Positions 8,662 through 17,788 of a stretch of DNA of 64,000 bases are shown one piece after another (position 1 is the stretch's first letter; the number at the start of each line of letters is the position of its first letter). Source of the DNA: CAVZCK01 sp963773735 (GTDB taxonomy: Bacteria > Pseudomonadota > Alphaproteobacteria > Rhizobiales > Rhodomicrobiaceae); contig CAVZCK010000018.1 in NCBI GenBank assembly GCA_963773735.1, positions 310,001 through 374,000 on the forward strand, written 5' to 3'. The position numbers were made by a program, and so were the translations under genes. The notes beneath the pieces are model-generated. The model ran no database searches and was not told the origin of the DNA. It saw nothing but the letters and a program-made list of their open reading frames with translations.

Positions 8662-9375
8662 TTAGGCCGGGTCGGTTCTGTTCGCGGGCAACGGTCCCGG
8701 CTCCAAATAGGTCTTGAACCATGCCAGCGCGCGCTCGATCACCATTTCGAGCGCGCCGGGCTCCGGAAACAGGTGCGTCGCCTCCGGAACGATCTCCAGG
8801 GCCTTCGGTCCATGCAAGCGCTCGAAGGCCTGCTCGTTGAGCTCAATGACGATGAAATCGGCCCCGCCGACAATCAGAAGCGTTGGCGTCAAAATCCGGT
8901 CAAGAGCATTGCGGGCGAGATCGGGGCGCCCCCCGCGGGAGACGATTGCGCCGATGCGGCCCCCAAGCTCGGCGGCTGTAACAAGCGCCGCGGCGGCGCC
9001 TGTGCTGGCCCCGAAGAGGCCGATCCTTAGAGCGTGCGTCTCAGGCTGCTTATCGAGCCAATCAACGGTCTCGATCAAACGGCTGGCCAAGAGACGAATG
9101 TCGAAGACGTTCGCCCGGTCGCCCTCTTCCTCGGATGTAAGCAGATCCAAGAGGAGGGTGGCGATCCCCCTTCCATTCAAGGCGCGCGCGACTGTCTGAT
9201 TCCTTGGGCTGAGGCGGCTGGAGCCGCTGCCGTGGGCGAAGATGACGAGCGCCGTTGCGCCTGAGGGAATGGTCAGGATGCCTGCAAGCCCTAATGGCGC
9301 AATCCGAACGTCTTGAGCATTTGTCGTCTCGCCCGGCCCTCCCACCGCGGCATTCGGCTTCATCGATTGGGTCAT
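8662..9375 (-). CDS. Alpha/beta hydrolase (dienelactone-hydrolase-like)
   Basis: A 237-residue alpha/beta hydrolase. The nucleophile elbow is GASTG and the oxyanion region is FAHGSGSSRLSPRN. The acid and His are probably Asp in LIVGGADFIV and His in EATHLF. The natural substrate is unknown. I chose ATG 9375 because GGGAG lies 8 bases upstream. The longer frame from 9453 would place the perfect FixK/FNR box inside the gene. It leads an operon with the phosphoribosyltransferase. Confidence 0.85.
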   Translation of the reverse strand: MTQSMKPNAAVGGPGETTNAQDVRIAPLGLAGILTIPSGATALVIFAHGSGSSRLSPRNQTVARALNGRGIATLLLDLLTSEEEGDRANVFDIRLLASRLIETVDWLDKQPETHALRIGLFGASTGAAAALVTAAELGGRIGAIVSRGGRPDLARNALDRILTPTLLIVGGADFIVIELNEQAFERLHGPKALEIVPEATHLFPEPGALEMVIERALAWFKTYLEPGPLPANRTDPA

Positions 9376-9424
9376 GGCTTTAACTCCCATGCCCATTTTA
9401 TGAATGAAGTTTCCGGCCGTGTGT

Positions 9425-9438
9425 TTGATTGCAATCAA
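9425..9438. promoter_or_regulatory. Perfect FixK/FNR box
   Basis: TTGATTGCAATCAA matches TTGAT-N4-ATCAA exactly. It lies about 50 bases before the chosen hydrolase start and about 160 bases before the divergent DUF3775 gene. Confidence 0.75.
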
Positions 9439-9492
9439 CAACAGCGCCAGCACCGCAGTCCGCGCCTGCGGCGCCGGCGTCGAAGGCGTGCT

Positions 9493-9506
9493 TTGACCGT
9501 GGTCAA
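9493..9506. promoter_or_regulatory. Second FixK/CRP-FNR-like palindrome
   Basis: TTGACCGTGGTCAA is a perfect palindrome of the CRP/FNR type, with C/G in place of T/A at half-site position 5. Its centre is 68 bases from that of the perfect box, in the same divergent promoter region. Confidence 0.5.
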
Positions 9507-9598
9507 ATGCGGGGAGCGCAATCTGGACTATGAGCTAGAGAGGGCAGAAGCGTCGGCGCTGCCCAAATAACATCAATATCCCTTATGGAGCGCAAGCC

Positions 9599-10061
9599 AT
9601 GGCCAGACGGTCGAAGGCCGCAGATCTTGGTGAGGATTTGGACAGCGTGCTCACGATTTCACCTGAGACGGTGTGTTTCATTATCATCAAGGCGCGTGAG
9701 TTCGACGTTAAGGACGCCAATACCGGAGACGATGCCGGGTCTAATCCCGCCGACGACGGAATGATGTCGGTCCTGGAGGACCACAGCGACGACCCGGTTC
9801 TTGAGGAGCTTACCGCTTTCATCTCGGCGCTGACTGAGGATGAGCAGATTGATCTTGTGACGCTTGCCTGGCTGGGCAGGGATGATTACACCGTCCGGGA
9901 TTGGGCTGCGGTTCGGGCACGAAGCGGCGCGAGCCCACGGCTCATATCGCGACCGGACCGCGAACTATCTGCTCGGAATGCCCCTGATCAGCGACTATCT
10001 TGAGGAGGGCTTGACGATGTTCGGCAAGTCCTGCGCGGAGTTCGAGATCGAACGCCTCTGA
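9599..10061 (+). CDS. DUF3775 family protein (one frameshift)
   Basis: A small soluble protein of a family seen in Hyphomicrobiales, function unknown. ISPETVCFIIIKAREFDVKD, SNPADDGMMSVLEDHSDDP and EDEQIDLVTLAWLGR are the conserved blocks. An extra base near 9922 breaks the frame; the C-terminal YRDRTANYLLGMPLISDYLE continues in the next frame. Corrected length is 153 residues. The divergent promoter with two FNR-type palindromes suggests a stress or low-oxygen role. Confidence 0.75.
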
Positions 10062-10127
10062 ACACCGCCGCGATGACCTCCTGAGAGCCAACATTTCCGG
10101 GACATCTTGGCCGGTTCGGAGGAATGG

Positions 10128-10352
10128 ATGAAAATGAAATTGCAAATTACCAAGGGTGACATTTTGCTCTTCGAAGGCATCTACGACATTTCGGATGCTT
10201 ACAGCTTTGGCGAGGCTTTCACGGACCTATGGCTGCGACTGAGAGAAGAGCAATTCAATCAGGAAAGCAGCATAGGCGCGCTGATGGAGCACCTCGACAG
10301 CAATCTCCTGGATCGGCTGGACGGAGCGCGTATCCACCTGGATAAAGCGTGA
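10128..10352 (+). CDS. Small hypothetical protein
   Basis: 74 residues, acidic, beginning MKMKLQITKGDILLFEGIYD. GGAGG lies 5 bases before ATG 10128, which supports translation. No family is recognised. It sits between DUF3775 and the divergently oriented sigma factor in the stress island. Confidence 0.5.
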   Translation: MKMKLQITKGDILLFEGIYDISDAYSFGEAFTDLWLRLREEQFNQESSIGALMEHLDSNLLDRLDGARIHLDKA

Positions 10353-10459
10353 TTCGATGCGGCGCTGTTGCGGGCCTAAGGTGACGGGATTTCTCGTCCT
10401 GGGCAGATTGTCAGATGCATTGGCCAAGACTCAATCCGACGCAGGCGTCTCTTATATTG

Positions 10460-10999
10460 TTATAGCCTGTCGAGACCCCGAACGAGAATCGCCTGGGTCA
10501 TCGGCTCGGGACCGAACTCCGCTGAGGTGTCAACACCGAGCAATTCGGCGAGCTGATGGCGGGCGCGGTTGACGCGGCTTTTGATCGTGCCGATCGGGCA
10601 GTTGCAGATCATGGCGGCCTCTTCATAAGCGAAGCCTTCCGCAGCGACCAAGAGGAGCGCCTCGCGCTGCTCTTCAGAAAGCTGAGCAAGCGCATTGGCA
10701 AGATCGCGCGCGTCGACGCTGCCTTGCTGGGCCGGCGGTACGCTCAGCCGGTCAATGTAAACGGCAGGGTCATCGAGCACCTCGCGGCGGCGCTTCCGGC
10801 ATTGAGAGAAGTATGTGTTGCGCAGGATGGTGAACAGCCAGGCCCGAAGATTTGTGCCCTGCTTGAAGCTGTCGATGCCCTTCCAGGCATTGAGCATGGT
10901 CTCCTGCACCAGATCATCGGCGCGGTCCGTGTCTCTACATAAGGCGATTGCGAAAGCCCGGAGATTGGGAAGATAGGCAATCAGAACTCTGGTGAACAC
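10460..10999 (-). CDS. ECF sigma factor of the general-stress (EcfG-like) type
   Basis: A 179-residue sigma-70 family protein. The sigma2 region is DRADDLVQETMLNAWKGIDSF with RAWLFTILRNTYFSQCRKRRR. The sigma4 region ends with YEEAAMICNCPIGTIKSRVNRAR. It resembles alphaproteobacterial EcfG, which directs RNA polymerase to GGAAC-N16-CGTT promoters. Two such promoters lie within 1 kb, plus a near match upstream of this gene. NepR and PhyR partners are not seen next to it. The start is GTG 10999, because an in-frame stop lies just upstream; there is no clear Shine-Dalgarno sequence. Confidence 0.85.
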   Translation of the reverse strand: MFTRVLIAYLPNLRAFAIALCRDTDRADDLVQETMLNAWKGIDSFKQGTNLRAWLFTILRNTYFSQCRKRRREVLDDPAVYIDRLSVPPAQQGSVDARDLANALAQLSEEQREALLLVAAEGFAYEEAAMICNCPIGTIKSRVNRARHQLAELLGVDTSAEFGPEPMTQAILVRGLDRL

Positions 11000-11106
11000 G
11001 ATCCGCGCTCAACGACATCACTCCAACTTGCACCGCTTGTCTCGGATTTCGGCGAGCCTATCAGGCGACGATTCCACGGCGCACAAGCTAAACCCCGTGT
11101 GACTCG

Positions 11107-11131
11107 AACCATGCTGTGCTCAAGGAGTTCC
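11107..11131 (-). promoter_or_regulatory. EcfG-like promoter for the sigma factor gene
   Basis: On the minus strand GGAAC-N16-GGTT, one base from consensus. It points at the sigma gene about 100 bases away, consistent with autoregulation. The 330-base gap 11000-11329 holds no gene I recognise. Confidence 0.45.
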
Positions 11132-11329
11132 GCCATGACGGCAATCACCGCGGAGCAGAAGGCGGGTGGCACACATCGCCGGGGCCGGTTTCCGGCGAAG
11201 ACGCGCCTCGACCATGATCGCTTCGTGCTGGATCGATCATGACCTGTATCTTTTTGTTTGCGCGCAATTTTTCGGGAAAACCGGGTCTCACCCCGATCTT
11301 CACGGGGATGGGCTTTTCCCGATTGCGCT

Positions 11330-11527
11330 CTAAAGCCGGCGAACCCATTCGAGGACCTGCCTTTCGGCCTCCGCAAGGGCAATCCCATAGCGCTGCTGAA
11401 CGCGTCCAATGGGCTGCGACTGCCTGCCGCCGATGCGGGCCGGATCGTCATCGGTGAGTTCGACCCGATGCGCTCCCGCAAAACGCTTATACTTGGCCCG
11501 GTCCAGCTCAATCCGATCCCAGATCAT
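11330..11527 (-). CDS. CsbD family stress protein
   Basis: 65 residues. It aligns over its length with CsbD: MIWDRIELDRAKYKRFAG, then LTDDDPARIGGR, then IGRVQQRYGIALAEAERQV. CsbD proteins are abundant, poorly understood general-stress proteins. A perfect EcfG promoter motif (11714-11738) points at it. Coding signal and start are clear despite the small size. Confidence 0.75.
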   Translation of the reverse strand: MIWDRIELDRAKYKRFAGAHRVELTDDDPARIGGRQSQPIGRVQQRYGIALAEAERQVLEWVRRL

Positions 11528-11713
11528 TGCAGCTCAGCTCCGGCTCAAAAGCCGCGCCACTGATCGCGGACTTCGGCCCCAAAGCACTGGTCGGCGCATT
11601 ACGCGCACAGCCAAAAAAGTGCGGCTCCCGGCGCAATTGCCGTGAGCCGCAGGCATGTGGACCAAGCGTGAGGGGGGTCGGGGAGGACCACGAGGCCACA
11701 CACCAGATCACGA

Positions 11714-11738
11714 AACGCCGGTCCTGGAATTTGGTTCC
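11714..11738 (-). promoter_or_regulatory. EcfG-type promoter facing csbD
   Basis: The minus strand reads GGAAC, 16 bases, CGTT, a perfect general-stress consensus. The implied leader to csbD is about 180 bases. Confidence 0.6.
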
Positions 11739-11865
11739 AGACGCCTCGGATTGGAGGAGGCCGCTGACGTTGTCGATCGGGCTCTCGAAGAAGAGAAGCG
11801 CGCCGGCTCGCTGCCGAACCAGATCGCAGAGGACAGGGTCGACCGGCTGGCCGCGGCCTATAGCA
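11728..11865 (+). pseudogene. Possible C-terminal remnant of a DUF892/YciF ferritin-like gene
   Basis: The forward frame encodes LGLEEAADVVDRALEEEK and NQIAEDRVDRLAAA, which resembles the last helices of YciF-type ferritin-like stress proteins. No matching N-terminus is present upstream and the frame then enters unrelated sequence. If real, it is a truncated relic. The similarity is from memory of the family pattern only. Confidence 0.3.
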
Positions 11866-11984
11866 CGATCTGGAAAAAGCCTGAGCACGCGCGAGACGAG
11901 GATGGACACCGGTTTTCCAGAAAAATCCTCGTTCTCCCGATACGCTTTGCGACCAATAACCACGCCCGAGGGAGGCTTTTCAGC

Positions 11985-12009
11985 GGAACTCACGCCGCGA
12001 CTTACCGTT
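11985..12009 (+). promoter_or_regulatory. EcfG-type promoter for the BA14K gene
   Basis: GGAAC (11985-11989), 16 bases, CGTT (12006-12009): exact general-stress consensus. It lies 65 bases upstream of the BA14K start. Confidence 0.7.
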
Positions 12010-12074
12010 CTCCCTCTCGATGTTGCTAATCGCGCGCCCCAGACAACGCGCTGAAACGAAAAGGAGAAATCGAT

Positions 12075-12491
12075 ATGGTCAAGTTGAAGGAAGCGGGAAT
12101 GACGGCGTTTCTGGCCGTCGCACTGGCGGTCGGCTCATCGGCCTGGGCGACATCGAATGCCGCGCCGGCGCGGATTGCAGCGGCCGTGAATACCGCGCCG
12201 ACACTCCTGCAAAAAGCAGAGTTCCGGAACGGGCACGGGCGCAACGATCACGACCGCGAATGGCGCCGTCGGTATTGGGGCCATAATCACCATTACTATC
12301 GTGACGACATCAACCCGGATGCGTTCATCGCCTTGGGCATCCTCGGCGCCCTTGTGCAAAGCGGGGTCAGCGAAGATCAGGCTCGCACCGACATGGATCG
12401 CTGCGCCGAACAATTCCGCTCATTCGAGTGGGATACAGGCCTTTACACGACCTATGACGGTGAAAGGCGGCTCTGCCCCTATCTCGGGTAA
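12075..12491 (+). CDS. BA14K family exported protein
   Basis: 138 residues with an N-terminal signal peptide (MTAFLAVALAVGSSAWA). A His/Arg/Tyr-rich stretch follows, then the BA14K signature: DRCAEQFRSFEWDTGLYTTY and DGERRLCPYLG. The family, named after a Brucella 14-kDa antigen, is exported and lectin-like. AAGGAG lies just upstream of the gene. A perfect EcfG promoter places it in the general stress regulon. Confidence 0.85.
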   Translation: MVKLKEAGMTAFLAVALAVGSSAWATSNAAPARIAAAVNTAPTLLQKAEFRNGHGRNDHDREWRRRYWGHNHHYYRDDINPDAFIALGILGALVQSGVSEDQARTDMDRCAEQFRSFEWDTGLYTTYDGERRLCPYLG

Positions 12492-12601
12492 ACCGGAACG
12501 GCGCCGATGGGGATCGGCCGGCGGGCGTCGCGGTGCGTCGGCATCAAAACCGACATACCGACAGAGAAAGACCCCGCCGCCGTCCGGATCGCGGGGCACG
12601 T

Positions 12602-13123
12602 TCATGCGATCCGCTTACGCATCAGCAGCTCGTCCTCGCCGTCCTTGATCAGATCATCGAGCAGGGCGGCCTGGCTATAGCCGCAGCGCTCATAAAACGC
12701 GATGGCCGGGGCGTTGAATGCCGACACGCAAAGCCAGCAATTTCTGGCCCCAGCCTCGCGCGCCCCATTTTCCATCCAGGCAAGCGCTGCACGACCGAGA
12801 CCTTTCCCGCGATAGGGCGCAAGAATGGCGAGCAGGTTCAGATACGGCCCGCTCAGCCAGGGAAAACGCACCACGATGACGCCGGCGCGCTCTCCGCCAT
12901 AGCGAATGGAATAGCACCGTTTCTCCGGGCTCGACACCGCAAGGAAGCCGGCCATGTGCTGCGGCTCGGATCCGAGCCGCGCCCATGGGTCCATCTCGAC
13001 GAGTTCGCAGCCAAACGCATCGGCATCCGCGCGCGTTGTCAGAAAGAGCGTAATCGCGGCGTCTGCCGCGTGACCTGGCGGCAAAATGTAACGCATCTGG
13101 CCAAAGGGCTGGCCGATGGCCAT
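12602..13123 (-). CDS. GNAT family N-acetyltransferase
   Basis: 173 residues. The acetyl-CoA pyrophosphate loop is LAILAPYRGKGLGRAAL. A later segment, LCVSAFNAPAIAFYERCGY, is the typical beta5-alpha4 end of the fold. The acceptor is unknown. ATG 13123 overlaps the stop of the upstream polysaccharide deacetylase gene (TGATG), so the two are co-translated. Perhaps it acts on an amino sugar freed by the deacetylase, but that is inference. Confidence 0.8.
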   Translation of the reverse strand: MAIGQPFGQMRYILPPGHAADAAITLFLTTRADADAFGCELVEMDPWARLGSEPQHMAGFLAVSSPEKRCYSIRYGGERAGVIVVRFPWLSGPYLNLLAILAPYRGKGLGRAALAWMENGAREAGARNCWLCVSAFNAPAIAFYERCGYSQAALLDDLIKDGEDELLMRKRIA

Positions 13124-14248
13124 CAACGCGGCTCTTCGTGAGATGTCCAGGCGTTTCGCGGGCTGGCGCCGAACGGTGCCGCAGCCTTCTTCGTGCCCGC
13201 CCCATCGCCAGCGCCGAGATGCGCCACTTGCCGCCCGAGGTGGTCATACTTATCGGTATCGCCCGGCTTCAAGTCATAACAGCGGTTTTCGATGACGGGC
13301 TCGCCGGCGCGGAGGAGTTCGCTGACCGTGGCGAATTCGTAGCCTCTTTTTTTGAGCTCCCTAACGATGTCCGGCAGTGCTTCCCCCGTATGCCATCCGC
13401 GCCCGTTGGCGTGGAAAATGATGATCGAGCCGGGGCGCACATGCGCCAGCACGCCCTTGCGCATCAGCGATGCCGTTTCACGCGGCCACGGGTCCCCGGC
13501 GGAGACATCCCATTGGATCGGCGTCAGGCCAGCCCTCGCTACCGCCTCCAGCGATTTTTCATCGCATGCGCCGTAGGGAAAGCGAAACAGGGCCATCGTC
13601 TTAGGCGCGCGCTCGGAAGCGGGAACCGTGTCGCCCGGCCTTGCGCATTGCCGTGCGGCCAGCTCGCTGCGGACCTTTTGATAAGCACGCAGGGGCGCCA
13701 CAATTTCGCGCGTGAGCACCGGGCCGGATATGACGCGCAGATTGCGGTGCTCCCAGGAGTGGTTTCCGACCTCGAAAAGGCCGTCGGACATCAGTTGTTG
13801 GGCGCGCTCATCATGGGTGAGAAGCCACTTGCCGCCGGCAAAGAACGTCGCCTTGACGTGCTCGGCGCGCAGAAAATCGACGAGGTCGCCCTGATAGCCG
13901 GTAATCTCATGGGGCTGCTCGCAGAGATCGAAGGTAATGGCGACGAGCTTCCGCGATCCGGCCGGCAGATTGACGCGGCGGATCGCACCGAGCTGCGCAG
14001 GCGCCACGCTATGCGGATAAACGTCGCTCATCGGCGGCAGGCGCGACGATCGCGGCAGCGACATTCTTGTGGATGAGCTGATCGCCGCTCCTGTAAGCGA
14101 GGTCGCTTGCCGACCAGCACTGATCGAGCTGTCCCGACTTGGCAAAGGCAGCGGAACCGCTGAACAGGGCCGCGCACAAAGCGAAGGCAATGGAGACGGG
14201 CCGTGAAAGGCGTGAAACCTCAATGGGATGTCCGGCTGGCCGCAGCAT
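13123..14248 (-). CDS. Exported polysaccharide deacetylase (one frameshift)
   Basis: NodB-fold deacetylase removing N- or O-acetyl groups from a glycan. Motif 1 is VAITFDLCEQ with the variant TFDLC instead of TFDDG. Motif 2 is NHSWEH (metal His pair), motif 3 is FRFPYGA and motif 5 is IIIFHANG. A signal peptide (VSIAFALCAALFSGSAAFA) lies in another frame and joins by removing one base near 14030. Corrected length is 374 residues. AGGAG lies 8 bases before ATG 14248. Overlaps the GNAT gene. Confidence 0.8.
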
Positions 14249-15044
14249 TGCTCGCGCTCCTGATCTTGTGGTGGGAGACATGACTTCAGAATCTTGTTCT
14301 TGCGAAGGCTCTATCGGCTCCGCCGACAGACGCCTGACAGCTAATGGATTGGACCTACCCGAACCTTGCTGCCGAAGCTCCATGACGCTCCTCCTCGACC
14401 GCGATATCACGGCGTGCGCTGCGAATCCCGACAACATAGCCGACGATCACATCAAGAAACACGGCCGATCCCGGCGTCGCCGGGGCAAACGGAAAATACG
14501 CCCAATCTTGCGGTTGCGGCGAGCGAAAACCGGCGCCTCGCTGCCGCTGGCAGTGCCGCATTCCGGCATTTGCATCCGCTTGCAGCACGCTCGAGAGCAA
14601 ATGCCGGAATCAAAAAAACCACTAGCAACGTTATGATCCGAGTGGAGCTTTTGAATTTGACATTTGCGTGCGAGCTCGCGACAGGCGGGACTAAATGTCA
14701 AATTCGCTCCACTAGCCGTGCTGTATCGACAGCTTCGCCAACCTTATCCGGCACCGACAATTCTCTTGGAGACCCGCTGGTTAGGCCAGCGCCCGTGGTA
14801 CCGGCCTGGGCCTTAAGCTGCCTTGCCAGGTTCAGTCGAAAAATGTCACTATCGCTGCCGCAATTTCCGATTGCCCGCATTGCGCAACAGAGATTGCCGA
14901 CCGCATTCGGGAGGCGCGGCGTTTCGGCGGCGTAGGGAGTTCAGCACTGAAGGGTCGGCGGGACCGAACCGAACGCGAGCGAGAAAATATAGGGCGCTGC
15001 CCTCGATAAATTTGGAACGGCTTTAAACTCCGGGAGGAAACGGG
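14249..15044. other. Long non-coding interval
   Basis: About 800 bases without a recognisable gene on either strand; open frames here lack coding character. It contains the palindromic element at 14641-14713 and presumably the promoters of the deacetylase and of the downstream importer operon. GGGAGGAAA precedes the importer start. Confidence 0.5.
14641..14713. repeat. Palindromic element 3 (AGTGG...CCACTAG)
   Basis: AGTGGAGC at 14641-14648 pairs with 14706-14713, and AATTTGACATTT at 14654-14665 pairs with 14693-14704. It ends in CACTAG like the two elements near 1.8 kb, but its arms are different and imperfect. Confidence 0.65.
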
Positions 15045-16061
15045 ATGAGCATCCGAAAATCACTTGGCGTGATCGTCGTCGCCGGTGCGGCGATCTTTGG
15101 CAGCATGACGCTTGCCGCTGCCGACGAAACCAAGACCGTGCGCTTCGCCCAGCAATTCGGCATCGGCTATCTGCCCCTGTCGGTCATGCGCGACATGAAA
15201 TTGGTCGAAAAGCACGCCAAGGAGGCGGGGCTCGGAGACATCACCGTCGAGTGGACGAAACTGACCGGCGGGGCGCCGATCAATGACGCGCTGATTTCCG
15301 GGCAGATCGACTTTGCCTCGGGCGGCGTCGGCCCGCTGGTGACGATCTGGGCCAAGACCAAGGGCAATCTCAACGTCAAAGGCGTCGCATCCCTCAACGC
15401 CATGCCGCTCTACCTCAACACCACCGACCCGAACGTCAAGACCATCAAGGATTTCACCGACAAGGACCGCATCGCCCTGCCCTCGGTCAAGGTCTCGATC
15501 CAGGCCGTGACCCTGCAGATGGCGGCGGCGAAGGCTTTCGGCGAGGACAAGTACAACGCCCTCGACAAGCTCACCGTCTCGATGTCTCACCCGGACGGCA
15601 TGGCCGCTCTTCTCTCCGGCAGGTCGGAGATCACCGGGCATTTCACTTCGGCGCCGTTCATGTATCTGGAGCTCGATAATTCGAAGGTGCATAAGGTGCT
15701 TTCGTCCTACGAGGTGCTCGGCGGCCCCGGAACCTTCAACCTGCTCTGGGCGAAGCAGGAATTCGTCGATAACAATCCGAAGACCTTCAAGGCCGTCTAT
15801 GACGCGCTCGAAGAGGCCATGGATTTCATCAACAAGAACCCGGACAAGGCGGCGGCGAGCTGGATCAAGGTCGAGAACTCCAAGCTGGCCCCGGCGCTGG
15901 TCGAGAAGATCATTCGCGACCCGGAAAATAAATGGACGGTCGCGCCGCAAAACATCATGGCCTATGCCGACTTCATGAATAAGGTCGGCTCGATCAAGGT
16001 GAAGCCGGACAATTGGAAGGAGATGTTCTTCCCGCCCGTCCACGATAAGGAAGGATCATAG
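15045..16061 (+). CDS. ABC importer substrate-binding protein (TauA/SsuA-like)
   Basis: 338 residues with a signal peptide (cleavage near LAAA-DE), so periplasmic. The fold family is the nitrate/sulfonate/taurine binding type (NMT1-like): VRFAQQFGIGYLPLSVMRDM, ALISGQIDFASGGVGPLV and MAALLSGRSEITGHFTSAP mark ligand-lobe segments. The ligand is not known; neighbours suggest a C4-dicarboxylate-like or sulfonated acid. First gene of a run with ATPase, permease and a succinate-dehydrogenase-like complex. Intact. Confidence 0.88.
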   Translation: MSIRKSLGVIVVAGAAIFGSMTLAAADETKTVRFAQQFGIGYLPLSVMRDMKLVEKHAKEAGLGDITVEWTKLTGGAPINDALISGQIDFASGGVGPLVTIWAKTKGNLNVKGVASLNAMPLYLNTTDPNVKTIKDFTDKDRIALPSVKVSIQAVTLQMAAAKAFGEDKYNALDKLTVSMSHPDGMAALLSGRSEITGHFTSAPFMYLELDNSKVHKVLSSYEVLGGPGTFNLLWAKQEFVDNNPKTFKAVYDALEEAMDFINKNPDKAAASWIKVENSKLAPALVEKIIRDPENKWTVAPQNIMAYADFMNKVGSIKVKPDNWKEMFFPPVHDKEGS

Positions 16062-16062
16062 G

Positions 16063-16883
16063 GTGCTGTCTACCGGCAACGGCGTCCCCGATAAGGGGGA
16101 CGCCGCTCCGCTCTTGCAGGTCGAAGGGGTCACACTCCAATATAAGACCCGCGACCATCTGGTCACGGCAACTTGGCGCGTCAGCTTCGACGTTTATAGC
16201 GGCGACCGGTTCGTGGTGCTGGGGCCTTCCGGATGCGGGAAGTCGACGATCCTCAAAGCCATCGGCGGGTTCATCCGGCCCGTCGAAGGCGAGATCCGCT
16301 TGCGCGGCAAGCCGGTCACCGAACCGGGACCGGACCGGATGATGGTCTTCCAGGAGTTCGACCAGCTCTTCCCCTGGAAGACCGTGAAGCAGAATGTGAT
16401 ATTTTCGCTGAATGGCGCCGGGCGGTATCCGCGGCGAGAAGCCGAGGAGCGCGCGCTTCTTTATATCGAGAAGGTCAATCTCTCGCGGCTTTGCGGACGC
16501 CTATCCGCATACGCTGTCCGGCGGCATGAAGCAGCGCGTGGCGATCGCCAGGGCGCTTGCCGTTCAGCCCGATATTCTGCTGATGGACGAACCCTTCGCC
16601 GCGCTCGATGCGCTGACGCGCCGCAAGATGCAGGATGAGCTGTTGCAGCTCTGGCACGAGGTGGGCTTCACCGTGCTGTTCGTCACCCATTCCATCGAGG
16701 AAGCCATCCTGGTCGGCTCGCGCATCCTGCGTTCTCTCGCCGCATCCGGGGCGCGTGAAGGCCGAGCTCAATGCCCATGCGATGGGGCACACGGAAGTGG
16801 GGAACGCGGATTTTGCAGCGCTGAACAAGCGCATTCACGACATGCTGTTCGCCGACCGCATCGAAGAGGTCCACCGTTCATGA
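16063..16883 (+). CDS. ABC importer ATP-binding protein (two frameshifts)
   Basis: TauB/SsuB-type ATPase. Walker A is GPSGCGKST and the Q-loop is VFQEFDQLFPW. The signature LSGGMKQRVAIARAL and Walker B ILLMDEPF lie in the next frame. The tail VLSPHPGRVKAELN...DRIEEVHRS lies in the third frame. Extra bases are inferred near 16490 and 16731. Corrected length is 272 residues. The start is GTG two bases after the binding-protein stop, and the end overlaps the permease start by ATGA. Confidence 0.85.
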
Positions 16884-17788
16884 ATAACGGATCGAGGCAC
16901 GGCGCGAGCGGCGGCGCGGAGCGGGCCCTGCCTCCGGTTCGGCCGGAATTCGAGATTCCGACGCCGGAGATGTCGGTTGCGGGCGAGGTCAAGCGCGACC
17001 TCGGGCTGTGGGAGCGCATCCGCAACATGACCACGGTGCGCCGGCTTGCCGTTCTGCTTGTGCTCATCATCATCTGGGAGGTTTATGCGCGCTGGCTTGC
17101 CAATCCGCTGATGTTTCCGACCTTCCTCGACACCATCACCACCTTCTGGGACGCGATGGCGCACGGCCCCTTGATCGATCGCACTCTCACCTCGCTCCGT
17201 GTGCTCGCGATCGGCTACGCCGGGGGGATCGCGCTTGCAGGCATTCTCACCGCCATTGCCGTTTCGACGCAGGCCGGCCAGGACCTGCTCTCGACGCTGA
17301 CGGCGATGTTCAATCCCCTGCCGGCGATCGCGCTCCTGCCGCTCGCCCTGCTCTGGTTCGGCCTCGGCCTGCCCTCGCTCGTCTTCGTCATCATCCATTC
17401 CGTCCTGTGGGCGGTCTCGCTCAACACGCTCACCGGATTCCTGAGCGTTGCCGAGGCGCAGCGCATGGCCGGGCGCAATCTCGGCTTCAAAGGCATGCGT
17501 TTCGTTTTCCTGATCCTGATCCCGGCGGCGTCGGCATCGATCATCGCCGGGCTGAAGATCGGCTGGGCCTTTGCCTGGCGCACGCTGATCGCGGCCGAGC
17601 TGGTGTTTGGCGTGTCGTCGCGTTCCGGCGGCCTCGGCTGGTATATTTTCGAGAACCGCAACGAGCTTGAGACCGCAGCGGTGTTTGCCGGGCTTCTGAC
17701 GGTCATTCTGATCGGCCTCATCGTCGAAAGCGTCGTTTTCAGGACGCTGGAGAACCAGACCGTGCGAAAATGGGGGATGCAGCGCTGA
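16880..17788 (+). CDS. ABC importer permease (TauC/SsuC-like)
   Basis: 302 residues with about six membrane helices; inner-membrane subunit of the importer. The cytoplasmic EAA-type loop VAEAQRMAGRNLGFKG contacts the ATPase. A long acidic N-terminus precedes helix 1 (LAVLLVLIIIWEVYARWL). The start overlaps the ATPase stop and the stop overlaps the next ATG (TGATG). This tight coupling ties the importer to the redox complex that follows. Confidence 0.88.
   Translation: MNNGSRHGASGGAERALPPVRPEFEIPTPEMSVAGEVKRDLGLWERIRNMTTVRRLAVLLVLIIIWEVYARWLANPLMFPTFLDTITTFWDAMAHGPLIDRTLTSLRVLAIGYAGGIALAGILTAIAVSTQAGQDLLSTLTAMFNPLPAIALLPLALLWFGLGLPSLVFVIIHSVLWAVSLNTLTGFLSVAEAQRMAGRNLGFKGMRFVFLILIPAASASIIAGLKIGWAFAWRTLIAAELVFGVSSRSGGLGWYIFENRNELETAAVFAGLLTVILIGLIVESVVFRTLENQTVRKWGMQR

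Noticed and set aside
16412..17788. Apparent fusion of the ABC ATPase C-terminus with the permease
   Set aside because: A frameshift near 16731 makes the ATPase frame run into the permease. The true ATPase stop overlaps the permease ATG at 16880.
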